Part shown: piece after piece, positions 48,215-58,420 of the stretch
Layout of the letters: every line of letters begins with the position of its first letter
Numbering within the stretch: position 1 is the stretch's first letter
Source: Ascochyta rabiei
Lineage: Eukaryota > Ascomycota > Dothideomycetes > Pleosporales > Didymellaceae
Direction of reading: 5' to 3'
Assembly: GCF_004011695.2 (NCBI RefSeq)
Contig: NC_082423.1
Location: 62,001 to 126,000 of the forward strand
DNA: 64,000 nt
Program-made: the position numbers and the translations under genes
The notes under the pieces: generated by a model
Seen by the model: only the letters and a program-made list of their open reading frames with translations
Told to the model about the DNA's origin: nothing
Databases searched by the model: none

Positions 48215-49185
48215 ATGGCTGGTACCGCAGAGCTTGGACTTTTGATCCACGCGAAGGCGCCAAAAGTTGACATTCCAATCGGCCACTTCGACGCTGTTAT
48301 TGCTGCGGCCGAAGACAGTGCTCTCGACGAGAAGACAGTTGCAGACAAGTCGGTGAAGGATGCCCAAGAAGCACCTTCTCTGTGGTTCGTGAACTTTCCT
48401 TCAAAAGAGGCCGCCACTTCTGGCTCTAAGGAGCTAGGCCCTTATATGCAAGATGTACTTGACTATCGCTGCTGGGCAAGTAATGTGTGGTGGAAGACGG
48501 TGTACAGCAACAGTAAAGTACCTCAAGATGGCTCTAAAGAGTCCACCGCAAAGCGTAGCGCCTTTGCGGCCAAGGTTGGAATGAAGCACATGACGCAAAC
48601 GCCATGGTAAGTCTCGCCAGTCGGGAAATTATGACTACTAGTGTGCACAATATTGACCAAACGAAGGCTCGCTATGAGCGCCAACAACAACGTGAGCAAG
48701 AACATCGAGTGTTCGACCAACGAGTTCCATACCAAGCTTATCACCGATGTCCTGGAGGGCTTTGTAGACATAACGCCATCGGTGTTCAAGGCTCTTGAAG
48801 CTATTCTGCAATCACTTTCCAAGACGGTGGAGGTTTCTAGCGAGACTGGAGAGACCAGAACTATTGTTTGCGAAAAGTACCAGTACATCCCTGAAGCAGA
48901 CTCGATCCGATCCTGTAAGCACTCGCGCACGCTGCCCATCATGAACAACCACTAACTGCGCACGAAGATGTTCGACTCATTTCGTTCAGTGTCAGCAACA
49001 AGATGCAGGAGATCCATACCGCCAAAAGGGATAGGAAGGACGTAAAGTGCACTATCGAATACGTTGAGTATGAGGCCGCATTCAATCGTTCTTTGTGGCG
49101 GGAGACATCGAGGGCGTTCTTGGAGTCTCAGAAGAAGGCGAGCTTGGAATTTGTCCAGAAACAAACTATTGATTGCGACCCTTGA
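48215..49185 (+). CDS. Uncharacterised family, paralog 3 (285 aa, 3 exons)
   Basis: Exons are 48215-48606, 48667-48914 and 48968-49185. Introns of 60 and 53 bp have GTAAGT and GTAAGC donors, and a CTAAC branch site is clear in the second. Phases are 2 then 1, as in paralogs 1 and 2. Exon 1 carries LWFVNFPSKE, YMQDVLDYRCW and WW and ends QTPW. Exon 2 is largely helical (FKALEAILQSLSKTVE). Exon 3 reads YVRLISFSVSNKM, then YVEYEAAFNRSLW, and closes FVQKQTIDCDP. No signal peptide or membrane anchor is visible, so a cytosolic protein is likely. The family was not recognised; conserved aromatic residues and helical periodicity are all I can state. Confidence 0.8.
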
Positions 49186-50422
49186 AGGCACGTTGATGAG
49201 GCTTCATTCGGCTGCGCAGGTCAGGCACACTCTTTGACTAGTATCATGCATCTAGCGATGAATCACACTCTTTTGCTCCAAAAACGAGTTTTACCTTGCA
49301 TGGCGCTGACTTTCTCCACGCCGTAAAAGTAGTATACAGGACGCAACGGTTATCAAAAAACGGGTGAGGTTGTTATTGAGTCTGTGGCTTGTCTATTATT
49401 GGAGAGCAATGGCACTAGTGTAGCATGCAATGTGGCCCCTGCATACCCGTGCCTCAGCTGAGACTCGATTGCGGGCGGGCAGACAGCGGGACATTGCAAG
49501 GATCGCCATATTCGGCGGGAGCCATAATTACCCCGCTTGTTGTACCTAGGTGACCTAGTGTGCAGCGGCGAGTCCGATTGGGCAGAATACGTGTGATTGA
49601 CTCCATAGGAGATGCGCCCACGGCTTCCTGCCTCGTGATTGACCGGGGACTGCCATTTCGAAGGGACGGCCCTTTCCCGGCGCTAGCACAGCCCAGGCTT
49701 AACAGGTAGGAGCTACGACATGGCGCCATGTCTACTACGGGCAACAAGGGATGTACATGATATCCTTTGTTAGTATGGACTCTCCCTTCATTGACGTAAT
49801 TTTTCTAAAAGATGGCTGTAGCAACTCGTATTCTCGCTACCCCATGTCGCAACGCCTCTGGCGGATCTCGGGGAACCTCTCCGCACCCACCCTTAGCTGC
49901 TATGGCTTTCGAAGACTCAGCTGAACGCCAAATTGATCAGCCCATGATTTCATAGCTTGCTCGGTCTTGTTTTCTCAGTACAGTGGTGCACGTTTCATGC
50001 CTCGGCAACGTCACATCTAGACGGAAACAGTCGGAAATCTCCTTTTCAGCTGAGAAGGCCCCACGTCGACTGTCAGCTAGATATTTCTGAGCTATGAACC
50101 TCATACTTGGTATCATTCTTTGGTCGACTGGCTTGCGCATCGCAGCTGAACCACAGCATTCGTGTCTTTGGTCCACATTGCTGGATCAGTCCCTGCGGCC
50201 GGAAGCAGCTTCGCTAGATGCTTCAGTACGGAAGCAGCTGGCTGTATGGCCACAACTGTAGCTACCTGGCAACAACTGCAAAGTAGCCAAAAGCCATGTT
50301 TTAATCTCGAACCCCGTCTTTGTTGCGAGGTTATGATTGTTGACAAGCACAGTCATTGAGTGTAGCCCTTCTGTCCACTGTCTTCGAAGATCTATCTATC
50401 CACATCCAACCGTTGCGACACC
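49186..50422. other. Intergenic region upstream of the subtilase gene
   Basis: Only short, domain-free open frames on both strands. The part before 50423 should hold the protease promoter; CT-rich sequence (tctatctatccacatccaac) lies about 30 bases before the ATG. Confidence 0.5.
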
Positions 50423-52423
50423 ATGCCGCCCATTCTCATCAATGGCAACCTTGTCGATCTCGACTCCGGCCACCCGAAAAACAGATCCCTGGATGATGAT
50501 GCAGACAAATCAGGAGATTACATCATTGTTCAAACATCCAATGTGCTGAGCGCAGCGCAGTTGGGGACATTGCAAGAGCTTGGAGCCCAGCTTCAGGAAT
50601 ATCTTGCGGAAAACACCTATTTGTTTCGCTATGCGGCTACGGACATGACGCGCGTTCGACAATTGGAATTTGTCACCAAGGCCGGCGAATATCAAAGGGG
50701 CTATAAAGTGAATGGTCATCTTCAAGCTGTATCGAACTACGATCCTGCTCAAGAAAAGACTGTCTATCTGGTCTTACATCAAGACAAGAACACTGGTCCT
50801 GAGTCAGTAGCAGAAAATATCGCTGCCGAGACTGGACTCTCAGTCGATGAAATTCAGGTGGATGGCAATCGTATTCAGATGACTGTGCCCCTGAACAAGC
50901 TAAAAGAGCTATCTCGAAACGATCTTGTTCGTACCGTGGAAGAAACGCCTGCAGTAGAGCTGGCGAATACTTTCGCAAAGCAAGTACTTAATGGGGAAGT
51001 TGTCATCAATGATACAGGATACCGAGGGGCTGGCCAAGTTGTCGCTGTGGCAGACACCGGCTTCGACAGAGGCCTCAGCGATGATGTTCATCCTGCTTTT
51101 TCAGGAAGGGTCAGAGCGCTTATTCCAATCGGGCGTGAAGATTCTACAAACGATCCTGAGGGACATGGAACCCATTGTGCAGGCTCGATACTTGGCGCAA
51201 AGGTGCTTGGCGGTGAGACGACGGTTGAAGGCATTGCTCCTGAAGCAGAACTTGTGCTACAGTCACTACTTAATGACCTCCCTCCTCCCGACGGGCCGAG
51301 TCTTTTCCCGTTGGGCATGACCAGCGACTTGAAGAACATGTTCACCCGACCCTTACAAGACCACGGAGCTTATATTCACAGCAACTCCTGGTCTAGCAAG
51401 TGGAAGGGCGCTCAGCAGCCCTACGGTGAGGCAGCAAGACAGGTGGATGAAGCCGTGTATGAGCATCCTGAACTATTGATAGTCTTTGCAGCCGGAAACT
51501 ATGGTTACAAGACGCCATTCGGATCAATAGAGGGGTACGCTTCAGCAAAAAATTGCCTCACTGTCGGCGCAACGGACTCGAGCAGACCAAGTGCTGCTGG
51601 ACGCTACGTCTCTTCAAAAACATCGTTGAATGATGCTACAGAGATTCCGACCTATAGCTGTCGCGGTCCTACGTTCGAGGGAAGGATCAAACCGGATGTT
51701 GTCGCACCTGGCACAGCAATCCTATCTGCAAAATCTCGCGATGCAATTGACAAAGAGGTCTACGGTACCTCTCTCCAAAGAGACTACATGTACAGCACTG
51801 GTACAAGCATGTCAGCAGCACTTGTATCTGGCTGCGCCGCAGTTCTTCGAGAAACTCTTGTTAAAAGTGGCCTTGAACGCCCCCCGGCCGCTCTACTTAA
51901 GGCTATGCTGATCAATGGTTCCTACTCTCTGCATCATGCACATGGAGGAAAAGAAGGATTTGGTCGTGTCAACCTGAAAGACTCCATCGTCGACACAAGC
52001 GAAGCGAAAACTGCTGGCTTTGTCATCGGACAACCGCTCAGGGACATTTTCGACGACTACAGTTTCACGGTCGAAGTTCCTGTGAAAATTCACTCAAAGT
52101 ACAGCCCCGGTGGTCACACCCCCGAACCAACTCCGCCAGTAACTAACGGTCTCACACTCAAGGCAACACTTGCCTACACGGATGCCCCTGGCGCAGCATT
52201 ACAGAACGATCTCAATCTTATCTTGACCACCAGCGATGGAGTCTCTCGGAACGGTAATATGGGCAGCGACTCAAATAGATATGACGATCGAAACAACGTT
52301 GAGCAAGTAGTTTGGAAGGCAATTCCACCAGGCAAGGTCAGAATTACGGTCAGAGCGGCTAATATTACATCCAAAGAGCAGGACTTTGCTTTGGTGTGGA
52401 AGCTCATTGATTTTGACGACTGA
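50423..52423 (+). CDS. Subtilisin-like serine protease (S8), no signal peptide
   Basis: A single uninterrupted frame of 666 residues. Residues about 30-190 form an N-terminal prodomain-like region (YIIVQTSNVLSAAQLGTLQE). The catalytic set is complete: Asp211 in VAVADTGFD, His248 in EGHGTHCAG, oxyanion Asn359 in FAAGNYG, and Ser462 in STGTSMSAA, where Ala replaces the usual Pro. Residues about 535-666 make a beta-rich C-terminal domain ending FALVWKLIDFDD. The order of prodomain, S8 core and C-terminal beta domain resembles Kp43-type subtilases. The protein starts MPPILINGN and has no secretion signal, unusual for this class, so it may act in the cytoplasm or leave by another route. The start was chosen because no upstream in-frame ATG extends it. 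Confidence 0.93.
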   Translation: MPPILINGNLVDLDSGHPKNRSLDDDADKSGDYIIVQTSNVLSAAQLGTLQELGAQLQEYLAENTYLFRYAATDMTRVRQLEFVTKAGEYQRGYKVNGHLQAVSNYDPAQEKTVYLVLHQDKNTGPESVAENIAAETGLSVDEIQVDGNRIQMTVPLNKLKELSRNDLVRTVEETPAVELANTFAKQVLNGEVVINDTGYRGAGQVVAVADTGFDRGLSDDVHPAFSGRVRALIPIGREDSTNDPEGHGTHCAGSILGAKVLGGETTVEGIAPEAELVLQSLLNDLPPPDGPSLFPLGMTSDLKNMFTRPLQDHGAYIHSNSWSSKWKGAQQPYGEAARQVDEAVYEHPELLIVFAAGNYGYKTPFGSIEGYASAKNCLTVGATDSSRPSAAGRYVSSKTSLNDATEIPTYSCRGPTFEGRIKPDVVAPGTAILSAKSRDAIDKEVYGTSLQRDYMYSTGTSMSAALVSGCAAVLRETLVKSGLERPPAALLKAMLINGSYSLHHAHGGKEGFGRVNLKDSIVDTSEAKTAGFVIGQPLRDIFDDYSFTVEVPVKIHSKYSPGGHTPEPTPPVTNGLTLKATLAYTDAPGAALQNDLNLILTTSDGVSRNGNMGSDSNRYDDRNNVEQVVWKAIPPGKVRITVRAANITSKEQDFALVWKLIDFDD

Positions 52424-53204
52424 TAGTAGCGGGATGTGACCAATGTTGCAGACCAGGGCGCTCTACTTGTAAATCGAGACACAAGTCCAGTTAGCCTCAA
52501 ATTCGATCTCCCGTAACAAGACTACAAATTTTATCAAGTCCAGTGTATACGCGACCAAAATTTCAGCTGAGCGTCACGTCCTGCGTAGGATCATATTGTG
52601 TTGTTGAGAAAGATGCCTTATCTCCTGGAAGCCGCCTAATGTCTTCGCGGTCACAATGAAGAGCTGCTTCCTTTGCACGGGTCTGGAGCATTCCAGCCGA
52701 CTTTTCCATACCGTACATCATGCATGTGGACGAAAACGGGAGCACTACACAGGAAGCCCCAACAAGGAAACGACATTAGCCGCTTGGCCTTACTTGCGGG
52801 GCAGCGTAAACACCGAATCAAGCTTAGTTTGGTCACGAATTATGCAGGTCGCTTGCTCTACGCAATTGTTGGTGCCAGTTTGGAGCACATTGATGGCCGC
52901 ATCGTATTCAGACCAGCTTGCCGGTATCGTGGGAATGGTGGCGGCACAAGTGCGAGCTGAAGATCACGACAAGACGTCACCAAGGCCACCATTTCATAGC
53001 CTATACGCGTCAATACGAGAATCCTAATTTAAAATCACGTTCGGTGGCACAGAGCGAAAATTTCAAGCACTATTTGATGTAAAGTAAATAATTAGATTTT
53101 GCGAGCAAGGAAGTGATGTTCTGATTGAACTTTCCATAATTAGATTAACAAGCACATCGAACCTTGGAGGAGTCCAGACTCAGACTAATTCTAGTGATGC
53201 GAGC
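52424..53204. other. Intergenic region
   Basis: This lies between two genes that converge on it. Open frames of up to 123 codons at 52656-53027 show no domain, and I do not consider them genes. Confidence 0.5.
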
Positions 53205-53804
53205 TCACTGTAGCTTTCCAGGGCCATTGTCGTATGTATAGGTAGCTAGGTGCACACCGGTTTTTTTGTCGACCAGTTTGCTGCTCTGCGTGCCTTTAAT
53301 TGGTAGGACGCGGATAACTTGGCTAGGATGGGCGTTCAACCTCGCCAATCCAACCTGGAACAACACGTATTCAGGCTCACCGCGAACCATATCGCGCTCG
53401 AGGGCGTACCCATCAAGACCCATTGGCTCATTGGACCATCGAGCTAGAACAATCCCTTCCATGAGTCCGTTCACTTGTAGATTGTTTACCCCCAGCATTT
53501 CCCGCATAAAAACTCTGAAGTTCTCAATGTCTGGCAAAGACATCATGCTCAGTTGCTTGCGAACTGTGTATGTGTGAAGGACAATCTCTCCTTCCTCTCC
53601 GGGAACGGTAAATCGCATTGCAGCGTGCAGTGAGAAGTTGCGATTGTCTGCGAACCATGCTGGTGAGTCGGACATTGGCGGATGAGTGAAGTGGATTGGG
53701 TAGGGCTCGTGCCGATGAACGAATTCGTCAGCAAGTGTGCCATGGTAAAGTATTTTTCCTTCTGGGAGCACTAATTGAGACGCCAAACCATCAGGGGCGT
53801 TCAT
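53205..53804 (-). CDS. Small protein with ADP-ribosyltransferase-like motifs (199 aa)
   Basis: An intronless frame on the minus strand. Residues 18-23 read ILYHGT, residues 49-62 AWFADNRNFSLHAA, and residues about 125-145 hold GLDGYALERD followed by EYVLFQ. This order resembles the ADP-ribosyltransferase fold, where a His in a [LY]HGT strand and an aromatic or Ser residue in a second strand bind NAD. Similar small proteins with YHGT and WF motifs and a DG...E...LF segment are known to me from large DNA viruses and fungi, uncharacterised. A catalytic Glu cannot be assigned with certainty, so activity is open. There is no signal peptide. Alternatively it is a non-enzymatic relative. Confidence 0.7.
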   Translation of the reverse strand: MNAPDGLASQLVLPEGKILYHGTLADEFVHRHEPYPIHFTHPPMSDSPAWFADNRNFSLHAAMRFTVPGEEGEIVLHTYTVRKQLSMMSLPDIENFRVFMREMLGVNNLQVNGLMEGIVLARWSNEPMGLDGYALERDMVRGEPEYVLFQVGLARLNAHPSQVIRVLPIKGTQSSKLVDKKTGVHLATYTYDNGPGKLQ

Positions 53805-56072
53805 TGTAACGATAGCTTTTAGCAGTGTTCAGTAAACGTGAAGAGTGAGGGAAGAAGGCAGACATCAAGAGAAAGCCTTTTAAAAGAAGATTTCTGAATG
53901 AACGTCTAACCAAAGTGGGGTAAGCTAGCGACCTGAAAACAGACACTCGCTCACTGTACAGTTATGTGAAAGTCTAAATTATTCTGAAAACAACTCTCTC
54001 GCGGATACGTGAGTGCTACTAACCTAGGAGCAACCTGACCTCAAGTTGTACGGTAGGCAGCATTTCTACGTTTGCAGCACTGTACCACTGACCTGTCCAT
54101 ATCTTCTAACTGCATCAACGCCACTGATTCATTTAGCTCTCAAGTTCACGACATTAAGTAACCCCAGAAGGCTGGAGTTTACCGCTAGCAAGCTCCGATA
54201 TCTCCATCCAGACAACTCAGGCATCGAAATACATGAGGGAAAAGCGTACGAGTTGTCGGTACTTAGGCTTCGTCAAGCTAGTTGGAAAGAGAAGGCTGGA
54301 TTAACGCTAAGATCAATCTGGGGAATGAACATTTTGTATCTAATGCATATGAACGTTGGTGAGGCGGCGCATCAACACAACTCGAGTAGAATATACACGA
54401 TAATCTCCATGCGGTGTTGGGAGACAAACAACTAATTGCATGTAGTGCTGATGCAACCTGCTCAATACTTCTGTCGTAATCGCATAATGAAATTTGGTTT
54501 CCATCACTTCGAAGCCTTCACAGTCACAGTCAAGAATGGGATTGGCAGGCTGCCCTTAAAAACATCCGATTTCTCTTCGAGTGAGCATGTCTCAATCCGA
54601 GCGGAGCAGCAAGGATAGCACGTTCTGAAGCAAAATATGTCTTAGTCTTCAGCTCTGCGGGGAGTTTAGGAGTCGGATTGTCCGGAGGCTCTTGGGCCAA
54701 GTAAACCTCCAGCAAGTGCATCCCATATCTAGGCCATGACCTTGAAGAATTGGGGCCGATGAAGCCATCGATGATCGCAACTGTTCCTTCAAACATCCAG
54801 TTATAACGACAGCCTCCAATTTACTGCAGCAGAGAATTCTAATGGAGCTAATCTTTTGCATGGTATAGCGCCTGTACCGCTGGTAGCCAACGATTGCGGC
54901 TATATCTTATTTCGAGGCGCCTGTTGTGTGGCAAAAAGTGCTGGGCAGTCGTTCATGCATTGCGATCAAGTCTTCTTTCGAATTTGAGGCTTGACTCATA
55001 ACCAGTTCTTCTCCAGACTTCAATGCGTGTGTGTTCTGTAAGTGCCTTTTTTATGCTGAGCCGATGCTCATAGGTTGTTACCAAATACCACAACAGCGAT
55101 ACCGGCTGGTGGTTTCAATTTTAAGGATATATTGACAAACTGAGCGCGACGCTTTGAGTAGCTCGAAATGGCAGTAAAGAGTTTTCAGGAATCTGCCACA
55201 CGTAGTTGAACGATGGCATTTGTGTGTGTAGATTTGGAAGACAGTGAAGAAGTCTTCACAGTAACCTCTTGTTAGCAAGGTCGGTACTGTGATCTGTAAT
55301 GACAAAGTCCAGTTAGGCGGTCGCAATTAAGCCGCAACTTTAATATTTGCTTAACACAATGGGCTGTAGTGCAAGATAGTGAATTGTCTCTTCAGATTAC
55401 ATGGCAGACGAATAGTTCGAATAAGCATAGTTTCCCAGCCCAAATTTCCTTCAACCGTCATGATCGATTATTTATTCTCCATACAAGACCTACCTCACCG
55501 CTCTCCACCTGTTATGCAACGGCTGGCGGCGTTGATTATCGCATTTGGTCTCCTCTTGAATCTTGTGACATGTTCGATCTCGCACCATGTGTGCTGAGAC
55601 GCAGCTTCTCATATCAACATTGTGGCAATCGAGATGTTGTTTAAGTCCCCTCGGTTACGCTGATAGCTCCCCAGTTCGTGTCAAATACGTGCCCAAATTG
55701 TTCTGAGGCAGACGGTTCTTTTTCGACGGTTCTTTCTGCACATTGTACAAGTCCATACGAAAGGCCGACGTCACGACATGTTTTATAGTCGTCGACACCA
55801 ATCCTCGAAAAAGCTGTACATCCGGTGAGTAATGCAGACAATGGTACCAGGCGTTGACTTCCACAACCTGTGGTGATGTTGCAGAGCGGAAGCAGTTAGA
55901 GCCGTGAATCAATTCGCCCCACTACCCCACACGCTTTCAGTTTTGTCGGATGCACTTCGCCGCTGACCATCCTTCTGTCCGGCACACGTGTGCGCGACTT
56001 CACTTGCGATGCACAACAGCCTAAAGCCAGCTTCCGTCCCAACAAGGTCGTGCAGGATTCCGTTTCCACACG
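53805..56072. other. Long intergenic region without a supported gene
   Basis: Open frames reach 129 codons (54046-54435 plus; 54530-54796 minus) but show no domain, and they are not extended by plausible splicing. A decayed gene cannot be excluded. The last 150 bases before 56073 should carry the promoter of the transcription factor. Confidence 0.4.
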
Positions 56073-58420
56073 ATGAGCTCTAGAGATGCCGTGTTCGTCA
56101 TGGACAAAGTGCGCAAACGCGTTGCCGAGGCCTGTGCCTTTTGCCGCCGGAGAAAGGTCTGTCAACACCTCAACATGAACGCTCTACTGTGGCTGACTCT
56201 CGCAGATCAAGTGCAGCGCGGAAAGGCCCTCGTGCGTGGCATGCAAGACGTACAACAAGATTTGCAGTTATGAGGGCGGCCGAGACACCCCGAATGCCGC
56301 CCGCACACGGCAGCCCAAGCTACCCGTCTCCGTGACTGCCTCCAGTCCCACCAACGTGACTGCCGTGTGCGGCCCTGCAGTTACCGAAAACCTCCCACAT
56401 GTTAACTCTGGTGGTGAACGGCCGGTCAGCGTTTCTCGCATCATCACCGAGAGAGGCATGTCAAGCTACCACGGCCGGACCAGCACTTTGTTCGACGAAA
56501 ATGTCCACTATGACCGTCCTGTAGCCGAAGCACAGCCCAAAATGCCAGAACAATGGATCGAAAATGGTCTTGTTGCTGAGGCCACACGTCAGCGTCAACT
56601 TGAAGACTTCAATCTTCGAGGACAAACTCTAGACTTTGATGGCGTTGATCCTGACCTTGGCATGCACTTGCTGAATTTGCACTGGAATCGGCAGCATCAT
56701 TCGTTTCTCGTTACCTACCGACCAGCCTTTATGAGAGATATGGCTTGCGGCGGGCCCTATTTCTCGAAGCTTCTCCTTAATGCTATATACTTTGGGGCTT
56801 CTAAGTTCTCCTCGCGACATAAAGAAGTTCGCAGAGTTACCGGGGACGTGCGAACTGCGGGATGGCAGTTTCGAAAGCGCGTCCGTCAACTCTTGGGAGA
56901 AGCCCTTGATCGGAGTGAGATTACCACCATCCAAGCACTGCTTGTCATGACGAACTCTCTATTTGCTCTGGGCGACGAACGAAGTGCAGCTTGGACGTAT
57001 GCAGGGATTGCATTTCGCATGGTTGTTGATCTAGGATTACATGTAGACACACTCGACCTCGCAAGTACTTCAAGTCTATCAAACGAAGACTACGAGATTC
57101 GAAGACGCGTATTTTGGGCTGCATTTGATATGTTGTCCTCTCTTCCACCTAGCACCTAATTCTCTGCTTACCCCACTCTCGTCGTCGACAAAATTCAAAG
57201 CCTCTACCAAGGTCGACCCGTCAGCATCAAAGAGCCTGATACTCTGGTACCTATCAAATTTCTCGATACTTACGAAGAGCTCGAGCACTGGGCCCCTTTT
57301 GCGTACACTGCCCAAATTGATCAATATCCAGGCTCTCCGGCTTTCAGCGTAACCACTTTCAGACAACTTTGTCTTCTTTCAGTGATTCTGAGCGAAATAC
57401 TCAGTAGTATTTACACCGAAAGAAGTCCAAACACCAGCCCAGCAGACCTCCTAACAAGGCTGCAGGGTATTCACCGAAAACTAACATCATGGCGAGAGAA
57501 CTTGCCAGGACACCTTGACTTTCATCATGCAAAGACTAGTTTCACACCTCCGCCGCATGTCATGAGCTTGCAGTAAGCCTTTCATTGTCCCCAAATTGTT
57601 CACTGTTTACTGATGAGCTACCAGCGCCTTGTACAACGTGCTGACAATACTTCTTCACCGACCTTTTGTGACCGACGGGCACCTCTACAACACTTCACGC
57701 GCTACCTCCGTAAGCTCATTCAAAATATGTGCGACAGCTGCAGATAACATCGTTGAGCTCCTGCGCGCGTACGACAAAGCTTTCAGCGTACGAAAAGCCC
57801 CGTACCTAATCTCATACGCTACCTATGTAGCAGCGACGATACACGCGCGCATTGCTGCAAAACGAGGAGCCGATTCCCACGCTCATGGGAATCTTGTGGC
57901 GTGCTTGGGCGTATTTCGTGAGAACCAAGAGACAAATTGGGCTGTACGGCGTGCAAATGCAGTCGTCCAAAATCTTATGAAAAGATTAGGTCTGGACGTT
58001 CCTGATTTCACCAACGTTGACGGAATCAACGCAGCAACCCACTGCAGCACAGACAGCTTTTCAAGCCAATCGATTGAACAAGAAGAGAGTATCCAAACCC
58101 CCGATATCGATGGCATCCTCGAAAGCTTCGTCCGCGAGCAGGAAGACGCCCGACTACTGCAAGCGTCACCACAAGCCCGTAAATCAGCTAACGGCATAAC
58201 TGCAGCAGTTTTGGTGCAAACACGTGGTCCTCTTTTGAAGACTTCTGGTGTATATACTGATGAGCAAATCCCAATTCCTGTGCAGGACCATTGTTGTGTA
58301 GGTCTACAGAGTCAGTATTCGCAGGCTGCGGAAGCTTCTATGCCAGTGGACGACCTACTTTACGGTCTTAATGGGTCTGCTCTGGATAACTTTACCTTCT
58401 TAGACTGGGAGTCTATGTGA
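56073..58420 (+). CDS. Zn2Cys6 fungal transcription factor
   Basis: Proposed exons are 56073-56156, 56206-57131, 57201-57572 and 57625-58420, giving 725 residues. The DNA-binding domain spans the first intron: CAFCRRRK, then IKCSAERPSCVACKTYNKIC, a complete C-x2-C-x6-C-x6-C-x2-C-x6-C cluster. The fungal-specific middle homology domain follows (LLNLHWNRQHHSFLVTYRPA; RRRVFWAAF; LYQGRPVSI; LYNVLTILLHRPF), an arrangement seen in NirA-type and related regulators. Introns 1 and 3 have good sites. Intron 2 is doubtful: the only phase-keeping GT-AG choice (57132-57200) removes VVDKIQS, which relatives normally keep before LYQGRP. A mutated donor (GATATG where GGTATG would fit) may make this a pseudogene or a non-canonical intron. 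The regulated pathway is unknown. Confidence 0.85.

Noticed and set aside
49454..49747. 97-codon minus-strand frame between paralog 3 and the subtilase
   Set aside because: No domain, no splice context, and basic low-complexity composition typical of random frames in GC-balanced DNA.
52656..53027. 123-codon plus-strand frame
   Set aside because: It overlaps another frame and shows no signal peptide, domain or splice signals; considered non-coding.
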